From positions 72,418 to 136,417 of the forward strand of contig CAYMEW010000004.1 in assembly GCA_964389755.1 (NCBI GenBank): 64,000 bases of DNA, given 5' to 3'. Source of the DNA: JBBSUQ01 sp964389755 (GTDB lineage Bacteria > Bacteroidota > Bacteroidia > Flavobacteriales_D > Crocinitomicaceae). Positions 27,401-34,631 of this stretch are shown here, piece after piece. Position numbers and translations under genes: made by a program. The notes below the pieces were generated by a model. That model was not told where the DNA came from. It searched no databases and saw only the letters and a program-made list of their open reading frames with translations. The first letter of the stretch is position 1. Each line of letters starts with the position of its first letter.

Positions 27401-27914
27401 CGAAGTGAGTGCCCGGCTAAACCTTCGCAGGAAATTTACCCTGGAGTCGACCTGGCAAACCGGTATTAAGATTAGCAACGCCGATTATACTACCGGGCGG
27501 AACTACGAACTGAACTATTATTTTATTAAGCCGAGTTTCATTTACCAGCCGAACACGGTTTTTCGCATTTCGCTGGACGGGCGTTATTCCGAAAAAAACA
27601 ATGTGGAAGAACTCGGTGGCGAACGTGCCATAGCCCGCGAACTCGGAAGTACGCTGAAATATAACCAGGCTGAAAAGGGAAGTTTTCAGGCCGGCATGAG
27701 CGTTATACAACTCGATTATGATGGCGAACAGAATTCGGCGCTGGGCTTTGAAATGCTCGAAGCGCTGAAACCGGGTATTAACTTTACCTGGAACCTGTCT
27801 TACCAGCGCTCGATCTCGAAAAACCTGCAACTTTCGATCCAGTACAACGGCCGAAAGTCCGAGCAAAACCGTCCGATTCATTCTGCCGGAATGGAAGTTA
27901 GGGCGTTTTTTTAG
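24459..27914 (+). CDS. Large predicted outer-membrane beta-barrel protein, unknown function
   Basis: A 1151-residue exported protein. The signal peptide is IWLLLLFGCLACAGWSQ. After about residue 110 it consists almost entirely of alternating amphipathic strands ending in aromatic turns, with the last residues GMEVRAFF, a typical C-terminal barrel strand with terminal Phe. A block near residues 290-345 (VFIDGRLLERGQEYDYIINY ... ITKDSRIVVEFQYSDQSY) recalls repeats in SprA-like outer-membrane proteins. A calcium-loop-like DYNGDGIKDLNEFEVAQY occurs near residue 835. I cannot name the family. It is 100 bp upstream of the O-acetylation genes, but those have their own promoter. A TACCTTCG box ends 5 nt before the ATG. 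Confidence 0.75.
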   Translation: MGENRRIWLLLLFGCLACAGWSQTSSYRERSISADTDSLVLDTLTIYPGSLDVFCGNQLLPTGDYHLDIQTGTLYMDRKCRESDSLHIRYRVLPFNLHQKVARRDTSQVYERYKGDRERFMITNSSSNADIFGGSSLNKSGSISRGITFGNSQDLGVNSSLNLELSGDIAPNLKLLASVSDDNLPIQPEGNTNKLQEFDQIYIKIYNDRLQLIAGDFWLRKPKGYFMTYTKRAQGLSINYRWSADTSSYWTTQVSGALSKGKFQRQIIQGVEGNQGPYKLTGADNEPFIIVLSGTEQVFIDGRLLERGQEYDYIINYNTSELIFTSRNQITKDSRIVVEFQYSDQSYARSLLQTSNIYTSRKLTYWLNGYAEQDAKNQPLQQSLSLAEKMQLSTIGDSLELARVSSIDSVGFAENQLLYRITDSLGYDSVLVFSVDPAQAIFRASFQYVGSGNGDYVLDNYNALGKVFRWVAPVNGVRQGDHEPSRLINTPKKRQMVTTGASYKLTGKLTLETELAYTKNDQNTFSTLDSADDDGYGGYTRLIGLVPLSRDSIPRWTLEAKGELEMRDRNFSPIQQYRAVEFDRDWNIRGKPYTGNQVFAIGGANFKNARYGNLNIEAQQFTFGNDFRGYKALTNGRWSQKGFSAVWEGFALKSRSTEENVFVRHRAELSQALGKYLRVGYKDDHEYNVFSNAQVPMLTNSYQFFDYQFYLANGDSISNQFKLFYRERYDQRSDSSALLPAAKATTVGGEMTLSQLRNQRLTIITSYRRLAIRDSTLLNQAPENTLTGRIDYELKLFRNALSWNSFYEIGSGLELRKEFLYIKVNDGQGIYTWIDYNGDGIKDLNEFEVAQYVDQASYIRVFTPSNTYVRTFSNEFNQSIFWRPDRLWASKKGILRFMSRFSDQFRVRLSRKTNFFDGISSFNPFVQEIRDTSLLATASNIRNTFFFNRTSTVFGAEYSYQDSRGKTLLANGFDSKQNTFHEVSARLNLRRKFTLESTWQTGIKISNADYTTGRNYELNYYFIKPSFIYQPNTVFRISLDGRYSEKNNVEELGGERAIARELGSTLKYNQAEKGSFQAGMSVIQLDYDGEQNSALGFEMLEALKPGINFTWNLSYQRSISKNLQLSIQYNGRKSEQNRPIHSAGMEVRAFF

Positions 27915-27967
27915 AAAGAACACTTAATTAACAGTCGGTCCTTTACACTTTTTGTGAACTTTTACAG

Positions 27968-27994
27968 TTTAAGTAAATGTCTTACTTAAATTTG
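27968..27994 (+). promoter_or_regulatory. -7 element overlapped by a perfect palindrome, upstream of the O-acetylation operon
   Basis: TTTAAGTAA (27968-27976) and TTACTTAAA (27982-27990) form a perfect 9-bp inverted repeat around a 5-nt spacer. Its right arm overlaps TAAATTTG (27987-27994), an exact Bacteroidetes -7 box, 20 bp before the GTG start at 28015. The geometry is that of an operator for a dimeric repressor covering the promoter. The regulator is unknown; no matching HTH gene is adjacent. Confidence 0.6.
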
Positions 27995-28014
27995 CAAGGA
28001 AAATAAAGCCGAAA

Positions 28015-29502
28015 GTGAAAAAACTCTCTCCCTTTCACATCTTGCTGGTACTCATTTTTGTAATGGGGTTGCTGTTTTTGCCTGCCTGGCTGATGCCAGA
28101 GGACGGAGTGTCTCTATTTGGCTGGAAAGTACGTTTTCTGACCACGGAAAACATGTTACATCCGCGGGAGCAACAGTCGGCGGATATTACCGATATTCTG
28201 CAGGAAGTAGACACCGCTATGATCGACATCAATGACCCGATCCAGCGAAAACCGGTAAAACATACCTTCGATGGTAAAACGACCACCGGCAAACCTTCAG
28301 GCGGCACAAATAAACTCGAAAGTTCGACGATCATCCACTTTTCGGACGAAGGGAAGAAGAACCTGTACGCCTTTTTTGAGAAATTGGATGCAGCAGCACA
28401 GCCCGGAAAGAAGATCCATATTTTGCACTACGGCGATTCACAAATCGAAGGGGACCGGATGACCGCTTTTATCAGGCAGCGTATCCAGGCTCATTTCGGC
28501 GGCCATGGCCCCGGCCTGATCCCGGCCATGAACGTGTATTCCACGATGACCTTCAAACAGAACTGGTCCCCGAATTTCATACGTTACGCGTGTTTCGGCG
28601 GTGATAATCAACTCAAGACGCGCAAATACGGAGTGATGGGATCCGCAGCGCGCTTTACACCTGAAATGAATGATTCGCTTCTGAGTTCGGAATTTACCGA
28701 AAAAGAAGGCTGGATCGAGTTCGAACCGAATCGCGGTGCTTATGAGCGGGCACGCGCCTATAACCAGGTTAAGTTGTACTATACTTCCTGCCTGAAACCC
28801 TGTTCCATCAAAGTTTTTAAAGCCGGAGAACTGATCCATGAAGACAGCCTGGTGTCAGACGGTAAATTCCATGTATTCAAACTTTCATTTCCGGATACGC
28901 CGGGCAAGCTGAAATACGTTTTCAAAAGCACGGTAAGCCCGACCATCTGCGGGTTTGCGCTCGAAGGAGATCTCGGTGTTCAGGTCGACAACATCGCCAT
29001 GCGTGGCTCGAGTGGTACGATTTTTGGCTCGCTCGAAGGAAATACGGCTTCCGCCATGTACAAAGATCTGAATGCACAACTGGTTATCATGCAATTCGGA
29101 GGAAACTCGGTGCCCTTTTTCAAAGACAGCGCTTCGGTACGGAATTTCGCGAGTTACTTCAAACGCCAGATCGGGATCGTGAAGAAATACAATCCCGGTG
29201 CGGTGGTCGTCGTGATCGGCCCGAGTGATATGTCACGTATGGTAGACGGTATTTACGAAACGTATCCCTTTTTGCCGTACTGTGTGCAAATGATGCGTAA
29301 ATATACCCTGGAGGCCGGGGCCGGATACTGGGACCTGTTTAATGCAATGGGCGGACTGAATTCCATGAACTCGTGGGTGGACAAGGGACTCGCAGGTAAG
29401 GATTACATCCATTTCAGCCCGAAAGGAGCAAGTATTGCCAGCCAGTTGTTCTACGATGCGTTTTCGGCCGAATACGGGAAGTGGAAACAGGGCGTAAACT
29501 AA
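28015..29502 (+). CDS. SGNH-fold protein, probable periplasmic O-acetyltransferase partner of MBOAT
   Basis: A 495-residue protein with GTG start and an N-terminal membrane anchor (FHILLVLIFVMGLLFLPAWLM). The SGNH hydrolase fold starts after a linker: block I HYGDSQIEGDRM with the nucleophile serine (about residue 142), block III with GGNS (about 361), and block V DYIHFSPKGA with the catalytic Asp and His near residue 465. Members beside MBOAT genes accept acetyl groups in the periplasm and place them on glycans, as AlgJ/AlgX and PatB do. It is the first gene of a set with the second SGNH gene (15 bp on) and MBOAT. A palindrome over the promoter suggests repression. Confidence 0.82.
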   Translation: MKKLSPFHILLVLIFVMGLLFLPAWLMPEDGVSLFGWKVRFLTTENMLHPREQQSADITDILQEVDTAMIDINDPIQRKPVKHTFDGKTTTGKPSGGTNKLESSTIIHFSDEGKKNLYAFFEKLDAAAQPGKKIHILHYGDSQIEGDRMTAFIRQRIQAHFGGHGPGLIPAMNVYSTMTFKQNWSPNFIRYACFGGDNQLKTRKYGVMGSAARFTPEMNDSLLSSEFTEKEGWIEFEPNRGAYERARAYNQVKLYYTSCLKPCSIKVFKAGELIHEDSLVSDGKFHVFKLSFPDTPGKLKYVFKSTVSPTICGFALEGDLGVQVDNIAMRGSSGTIFGSLEGNTASAMYKDLNAQLVIMQFGGNSVPFFKDSASVRNFASYFKRQIGIVKKYNPGAVVVVIGPSDMSRMVDGIYETYPFLPYCVQMMRKYTLEAGAGYWDLFNAMGGLNSMNSWVDKGLAGKDYIHFSPKGASIASQLFYDAFSAEYGKWKQGVN

Positions 29503-29517
29503 AAAGAAGGATAAAAA

Positions 29518-30873
29518 TTGAGATTTTTTAAACACATATTATTTGTAACCGCTTTACTAATCACGCGAATACTCGCTGCGCAGGATTCGTTAACTGCTTC
29601 CCCCGCGCCGGTTCCGGAGGTTCCAAACGATTCACTGAGCGCATATAAATTCCCGCTATTCCAGACGCTCGATACAAACCTGGCGCAAACCTATCCCTTT
29701 ATTCACTTCGACTACAACCAGTATCGTTTTTACTCGCGTACGAGCCCCAACTGGGAAAAGCTCTATGTGAAAATGCACGAAATGATTGCCAATAAAGACC
29801 GCAAACTCAATTTTTACCACATTGGCGGGTCGCACATACAGGCGGACATCTACACGCACGATATGCGGACGTTTCTGCAAACCGAATGGGAAGGGCTTCC
29901 CGGCGAGCGCGGATTGATCTTTCCCTTTGACCTGGCACATACGAATAATCCGTTTAACTACGAATTCGATTCACCGAACCGCTGGGAAGGGCACCGCAGT
30001 GTGATCCATCACGATCGCGATTACGGCGTACTCGGGGCTTCGATAACCTGCGACGATTCAGCGTCCATCATCCGTTTTAAATACGACCGTACCGCCGTGG
30101 CCCCTTCTTTCACGCGCCTTCGCATTTTCCATAATAAAGGTGAGTTTCCCGTAGAACTGAACTTCGGGAAAGATGAGATCCTGATCATCGAAAAACGCCA
30201 CGACCCGATTTTGGGTTATACCGATGTGTACTTCACAGATCCGCTGGATACTTTCGACGTTCAGTTTGCCCGCACCAGTAATTCGACTTACACCGTTGAA
30301 ATTTATGGTTTTCAGTTAAGCAACACCGATCCGGGTATTTCGTATACGGCGATCGGGATTAACGGTGCCGGGCTGTACACTTACCTGGACTGCAAGTATT
30401 TCGAGGAACAACTGTCAGCTTATCCGCCGGACTTTTTTGCCTTTTCGGTGGGAACAAATGACGGAAACGTTCCCTACAGCAGCTTTGATCCGCAACTCTA
30501 CAAAAGTAACCTCGAAAAAATGATGCAGATCGTATTGCGTGCAAATCCCGATTGCGCCATCCTGCTGACCGTTCCGAACGATTCGTATTATCACCGGCGA
30601 TACCTGAATAAGAATATTGCGCGCGAACGCACGGTTATTATTGAACTTGCCGAAAAATACAAAGTTCCCGTATGGGATCTCTACGGCCTGATGGGAGAAC
30701 TCGGATCTTCGAAAACCTGGATGCTCAAAGGTTTGATGAAAAGAGACCTGGTGCATTTTACATCACCCGGATACCATCTGAAAGGAGAACTTTATTTCGA
30801 TGCATTCATGAAATGGATGAAGCAAATGGAAGAAAGACCCGTTCAACAATTAACGGATAAAGATCATGGATAG
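29518..30873 (+). CDS. Second SGNH-fold protein of the O-acetylation module
   Basis: A 451-residue exported protein starting at TTG (29518), with a signal peptide ending ALLITRILAAQ. It is a diverged paralogue of the preceding protein. The block I serine lies in HIGGSHIQAD, where the usual GDS is GGS. Block III is FAFSVGTNDGN, and block V is DLVHFTSPGYHLKGEL with the catalytic His. It overlaps the MBOAT gene start by 8 bp, showing tight coupling. Having two SGNH proteins with one MBOAT mirrors alginate acetylation, where AlgJ and AlgX both take part; the division of labour here is inferred. The changed GDS may alter activity. Confidence 0.8.
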   Translation: MRFFKHILFVTALLITRILAAQDSLTASPAPVPEVPNDSLSAYKFPLFQTLDTNLAQTYPFIHFDYNQYRFYSRTSPNWEKLYVKMHEMIANKDRKLNFYHIGGSHIQADIYTHDMRTFLQTEWEGLPGERGLIFPFDLAHTNNPFNYEFDSPNRWEGHRSVIHHDRDYGVLGASITCDDSASIIRFKYDRTAVAPSFTRLRIFHNKGEFPVELNFGKDEILIIEKRHDPILGYTDVYFTDPLDTFDVQFARTSNSTYTVEIYGFQLSNTDPGISYTAIGINGAGLYTYLDCKYFEEQLSAYPPDFFAFSVGTNDGNVPYSSFDPQLYKSNLEKMMQIVLRANPDCAILLTVPNDSYYHRRYLNKNIARERTVIIELAEKYKVPVWDLYGLMGELGSSKTWMLKGLMKRDLVHFTSPGYHLKGELYFDAFMKWMKQMEERPVQQLTDKDHG

Positions 30874-32533
30874 ACTTTACGGTGTTTTTTCCTTCATGTT
30901 TGATGAGGATAAGGCATTTACGTTTACAAAACTCGACTTTTGGCTGTTCTTCCTGGCTGTAATGGTCGTATTTTCATTACTCCACAAAAACAAACTTGCG
31001 CGGAGTATTTTCCTCGCCCTGGCCAGTTTTTATTTCTATTTCAAATCTTCGGGTCTTTTTGTCATCCTCCTGCTGTTTACCGTGTTGTTCAATTACTTCA
31101 TGGGAGAAGCCATCCACAGGGCAGATAGTAAACAGGGCAAGAAATGGGTGATAGCGATCTCGACGATCGTCAACGTGAGTTTTCTCGGTTTTTTCAAGTA
31201 CGCGTATTTCTTCACGGATTCGTTTAACGAAATGTTCCACACGCGTTTCGAAGCCTTCAACATCTTTGCACAGATGGCAAACGGCTTTGCAGGGCAGGAA
31301 TATTTTGTTGACAAGATACTGCTCCCGGTCGGGGTATCTTTCTTCACCTTTCAGAGCATCAGTTACGTGGTCGACATTTACCGGGAAGAGATCAAACCGG
31401 TGCGCAATATCTTCGACTACGCGTTTTTCGTGACCTTCTTTCCGCAACTCGTCGCCGGTCCGATCGTACGTGCACGTGATTTTATCCCGCAGATCTACGA
31501 GCCGTATCAACTCGATAAGAACGAAGCTTCCTGGGCGATTATACAGATTGTAAAAGGATTGATCAAAAAACTCATTTTTGCCGATTTCATTGCCTATCAC
31601 TTTATTGACATGGTGGTGGATGATCCGACGCGTTATCCGGGCTTCGTGTCAGTATTGGCCATGTGGGGGTATTCCCTGCAGATCTACGGCGATTTTTCCG
31701 GGTATACGGATATCGCCATCGGGATTTCGCGGCTCATGGGCTTCCGCCTGCTCGAAAATTTCAATTCTCCTTACAAGGCTACCAGTGTGGCCGATTTCTG
31801 GCGTCGCTGGCACAAATCACTCGGTTCCTGGCTCCGGGATTACCTGTACATTCCTTTGGGAGGAAATCGTTCCGGGGGAACGGGAACTTTCATTGCGACC
31901 TTCGTCATTTTCGTTTTCCTGATCTTTATTACGCAATGGTATTCGCTGATCTTTATATATGTCGGACTGATGGCACTTTACGGAATTATCACCCTGATGC
32001 TTCCGCAGTTCAAAAAAACCATCTACCGGGATATGAACCTGCTGATCACGATGGTAATCGGCGGTTTGTGGCACGGTGCAAGTACGAATTTTGTCATGTG
32101 GGGAACGATGAACGGAGTTGCCTTAATCCTGTATAATCACTGGAAAAAGATCTCTCCCTATGAAAAAAGTACCGGTTTCCTGGCACATTTCTGGAAGATC
32201 TTGCTGGTGTTCAACTTCATTACGTTTACGCGTATCTGGTTCCGGATGGAAACCGAAGAAGGTCCGATGATCATGCTCGATCAGATCTGGAATCATTTTA
32301 ATCTCAGCTGGGCCCTGTTTGTCGATGTCCTGAAGAATTTCCAGGCGGTATTCTGGATCATGCTGATAGGCTATATCATTCACTGGCTTCCGGATTCCGT
32401 CAAAGTGTTATACGAACGCGCTTTTCGCTGGTTGCCGATGCCGGTTCAGGCTGTGTCGGTGGCCATTATGGTATTCTTTATTTACCAGGCTACGATAGGC
32501 GTTTCAAAACCGTTCGTGTACTTCCAGTTCTAA
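30866..32533 (+). CDS. MBOAT family membrane O-acyltransferase (AlgI/DltB-like)
   Basis: A 555-residue polytopic membrane protein with about 11-12 helices. MBOAT hallmarks are FTFQSISYVVDIYRE, FFPQLVAGPIVRARDFIPQI, DFWRRWHKSLGSWLRDYLYIPLGGN, and the invariant catalytic histidine in GGLWHGASTNFVMWG. The family moves acyl groups, usually acetyl, from a cytoplasmic donor through the membrane to extracytoplasmic acceptors. With the two upstream SGNH proteins it forms a complete surface-polysaccharide O-acetylation module. The acceptor could be the Wzy-type polysaccharide made from genes at 16-22 kb, or peptidoglycan. The start overlaps the previous gene by 8 bp. Confidence 0.94.
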   Translation: MDRLYGVFSFMFDEDKAFTFTKLDFWLFFLAVMVVFSLLHKNKLARSIFLALASFYFYFKSSGLFVILLLFTVLFNYFMGEAIHRADSKQGKKWVIAISTIVNVSFLGFFKYAYFFTDSFNEMFHTRFEAFNIFAQMANGFAGQEYFVDKILLPVGVSFFTFQSISYVVDIYREEIKPVRNIFDYAFFVTFFPQLVAGPIVRARDFIPQIYEPYQLDKNEASWAIIQIVKGLIKKLIFADFIAYHFIDMVVDDPTRYPGFVSVLAMWGYSLQIYGDFSGYTDIAIGISRLMGFRLLENFNSPYKATSVADFWRRWHKSLGSWLRDYLYIPLGGNRSGGTGTFIATFVIFVFLIFITQWYSLIFIYVGLMALYGIITLMLPQFKKTIYRDMNLLITMVIGGLWHGASTNFVMWGTMNGVALILYNHWKKISPYEKSTGFLAHFWKILLVFNFITFTRIWFRMETEEGPMIMLDQIWNHFNLSWALFVDVLKNFQAVFWIMLIGYIIHWLPDSVKVLYERAFRWLPMPVQAVSVAIMVFFIYQATIGVSKPFVYFQF

Positions 32534-32674
32534 AAGAAATTTTGAAGTGGGGCTGCGCTAGCTGTCTGTCTGCGGGTAAAGCCAGGTTTCCGAATCGTTC
32601 CGAATACTTTGTAAAAGTTTCACTAAACCGGGTTACTTTTCTGGAAGTAGCTACATACAGGTATAAAATTACGT

Positions 32675-34027
32675 ATGTACCCGTGTCGTTTATTACTCGT
32701 TTTTCTTTTACTTTTTCCCGGGATATTTTATGCCCAGCAACTGGTTGAAATTCCCTACCTGCTCGATTTATCACCCGTTTCCGTTGACAGTTACCATGTT
32801 CCCGCAAAGGATGTGATCGTGCTTCCCTGTGATTTCGCAGGTTCCGGTTTTAATATGGACCGTTTTGCCGATTCGGTTAAAAAGGTCGGCGCGCGGATCG
32901 TTGGTATAGACCTGGTTTATTCGGAATACGCCGCTTCCGAAACATTCGACCAGCGAAAACTCAACGAGCGCCGCCTCGAAACGCTTCGTGCGAGCATACC
33001 GGAATTGTTCGATAATAACCTGGTCCGCTGGCGACTGATTAGTCAGCAGGCAAATCCTTCAGCGGAAGCAAACAAAGCCCTGTTTCACGGCTTCGTCATT
33101 CACCTGCTTTCACCGGAGGACACCTATTCGGGGAATAGCGATGATTCGCTTCGCACGGAACGGGAGATCGCTTTTGTTAAAGAATTGCTGAAAAGCGGGG
33201 AACGCATCAGTGGACCGGACGCTAAAGACAGCAGTCCTCCCGGATACAGGCCAATTGTTCAGTATCTGCCAAGACTGCGTCGAAAGCGTGAGCGCGGTGT
33301 TCGCTATGACAAACGTTCGATCTGGTTTCGCAAACAGGATACCGCAGCGGTGCTCGTGATAGCAGACTCTTTTAGGTCCGACACCAGTTATGTTTACAAT
33401 TACATTTTCAATGACTCAACGGTGATCATGACCTTTCGCAGGCACCCTGACTGGCAGGATGTGCTTGTGGTGGAAGACGTGACAGGAAGCATGTATCCTT
33501 ATATGGCACAAACGTTTATGTGGCGAAGGTTAAACATAGACAGCGTGCCGATCCGGAAGTTTGTTTTTTTCAACGACGGCGACAGAAATCCCGACGGGCC
33601 AATAGGCCGTTCCGGAGGTGCTTACGAAATTGAATCGGGAATGATCGGAGAAGTGGAGGAAGAAGCCTATGCCACCATGCGGAAAGGATCGGGCGGTGCT
33701 GCGCCGGAAAACAATCTTGAAGCGTTGCAGTATGGAATTACGTCCTTCCCGGAAAGTGAAACGCTTGTTTTAATAGCCGATAATTTTGCCCCGATCCGTG
33801 ACCTCAGTCTGCTAAAAGAAATGAGGCGCCCGGTGAAGATTATTTTATGCGGTGTTCGCGGACGGGTGCACTACTCTTACATTCTTCTTGCGCTGCAAAC
33901 CGGTGGCTCGATCTATACCATGGAGGAGGAACTGACAGGCCTGCCGTCTTTTACAGAAGGACAGCAGTTTGTGGTCGGCGATCAGAAGTTCGAGATTCAT
34001 AACGGAAGCCTGAGGCTTGTGCACTGA
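32675..34027 (+). CDS. Secreted protein with von Willebrand A-like domain
   Basis: A 450-residue exported protein. The signal peptide is MYPCRLLLVFLLLFPGIFYAQQ. Residues about 265-440 resemble a vWA fold: strand 1 with a MIDAS-like DVTGSMYPYM (D-x-T-x-S in place of D-x-S-x-S), then FVFFNDGD, the GGAAPENNLEAL helix where the MIDAS threonine would sit, and ETLVLIADNFAP. The metal site therefore looks altered but not lost. Residues 20-260 are unassigned. It lies 141 bp after the MBOAT gene on the same strand and may be read through from it. Its stop abuts the stop of the convergent lipoprotein. Confidence 0.72.
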   Translation: MYPCRLLLVFLLLFPGIFYAQQLVEIPYLLDLSPVSVDSYHVPAKDVIVLPCDFAGSGFNMDRFADSVKKVGARIVGIDLVYSEYAASETFDQRKLNERRLETLRASIPELFDNNLVRWRLISQQANPSAEANKALFHGFVIHLLSPEDTYSGNSDDSLRTEREIAFVKELLKSGERISGPDAKDSSPPGYRPIVQYLPRLRRKRERGVRYDKRSIWFRKQDTAAVLVIADSFRSDTSYVYNYIFNDSTVIMTFRRHPDWQDVLVVEDVTGSMYPYMAQTFMWRRLNIDSVPIRKFVFFNDGDRNPDGPIGRSGGAYEIESGMIGEVEEEAYATMRKGSGGAAPENNLEALQYGITSFPESETLVLIADNFAPIRDLSLLKEMRRPVKIILCGVRGRVHYSYILLALQTGGSIYTMEEELTGLPSFTEGQQFVVGDQKFEIHNGSLRLVH

Positions 34028-34627
34028 TCAGATCGTCCAGCAATTTCCAATCAGCCCGCTGAGTTTATAACCCGAACCGGTTTTGTGCAGGTAAACGCGT
34101 AAAGAAACCCAGTCGAGTCCGCCGAACTTTTCATCAAACCCCGGATAATAATATTCGACATACGGATCGTTCTTCAAAAAGGCCTGTGTGTTGTCTTCGC
34201 TGTTGCCAATTCCGATTGGGACGTTTACGGAGACCTGCGGTGCATTTGAAAAGCGATCTTCCAGCACGTACTTTTCGAGGTAAGATTTGGCCGTCAGTCG
34301 GATCTCACGACCGGAGCCGTCTTCGTACGCCCATAAACGGTTGTTTTTGTCTGAAAAGAGCGAATCGAGTGAAAGTTCCACATGTACCTCCGGATCAACG
34401 AATACATAGGGTGAAATGACAATTTCGGAACCCGCGAATTGCCTGAGCATGTCTGTATCGCTTTGTTCAATCGAACAGATAATCGAGTCTGCCGTGGCGC
34501 GAAGCAAAGCGTTTTCCGAAAGCGTTATTTTCCGCGACTGAGGTTGCGGCACAGTTACCGGTTCTTCAGGGCTTTCCTGGCAGCCTGCCACGAACAGCAG
34601 TGTCAGAACGAAATAAATATACCGCAT
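34028..34627 (-). CDS. Small lipoprotein, unknown function
   Basis: A 199-residue lipoprotein. The signal MRYIYFVLTLLFVAGCQESPEEP has a clear lipobox VAGC with Cys16. The mature protein is acidic with a beta-rich C-terminal domain (GLDWVSLRVYLHKTGSGYKLSGLIGNCW), which may be a cystatin- or NTF2-like fold; I cannot assign it. It begins 4 bp after the paaZ stop on the same strand, so it is probably at the end of the paaZ transcript. Confidence 0.75.
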   Translation of the reverse strand: MRYIYFVLTLLFVAGCQESPEEPVTVPQPQSRKITLSENALLRATADSIICSIEQSDTDMLRQFAGSEIVISPYVFVDPEVHVELSLDSLFSDKNNRLWAYEDGSGREIRLTAKSYLEKYVLEDRFSNAPQVSVNVPIGIGNSEDNTQAFLKNDPYVEYYYPGFDEKFGGLDWVSLRVYLHKTGSGYKLSGLIGNCWTI

Positions 34628-34631
34628 GCAA

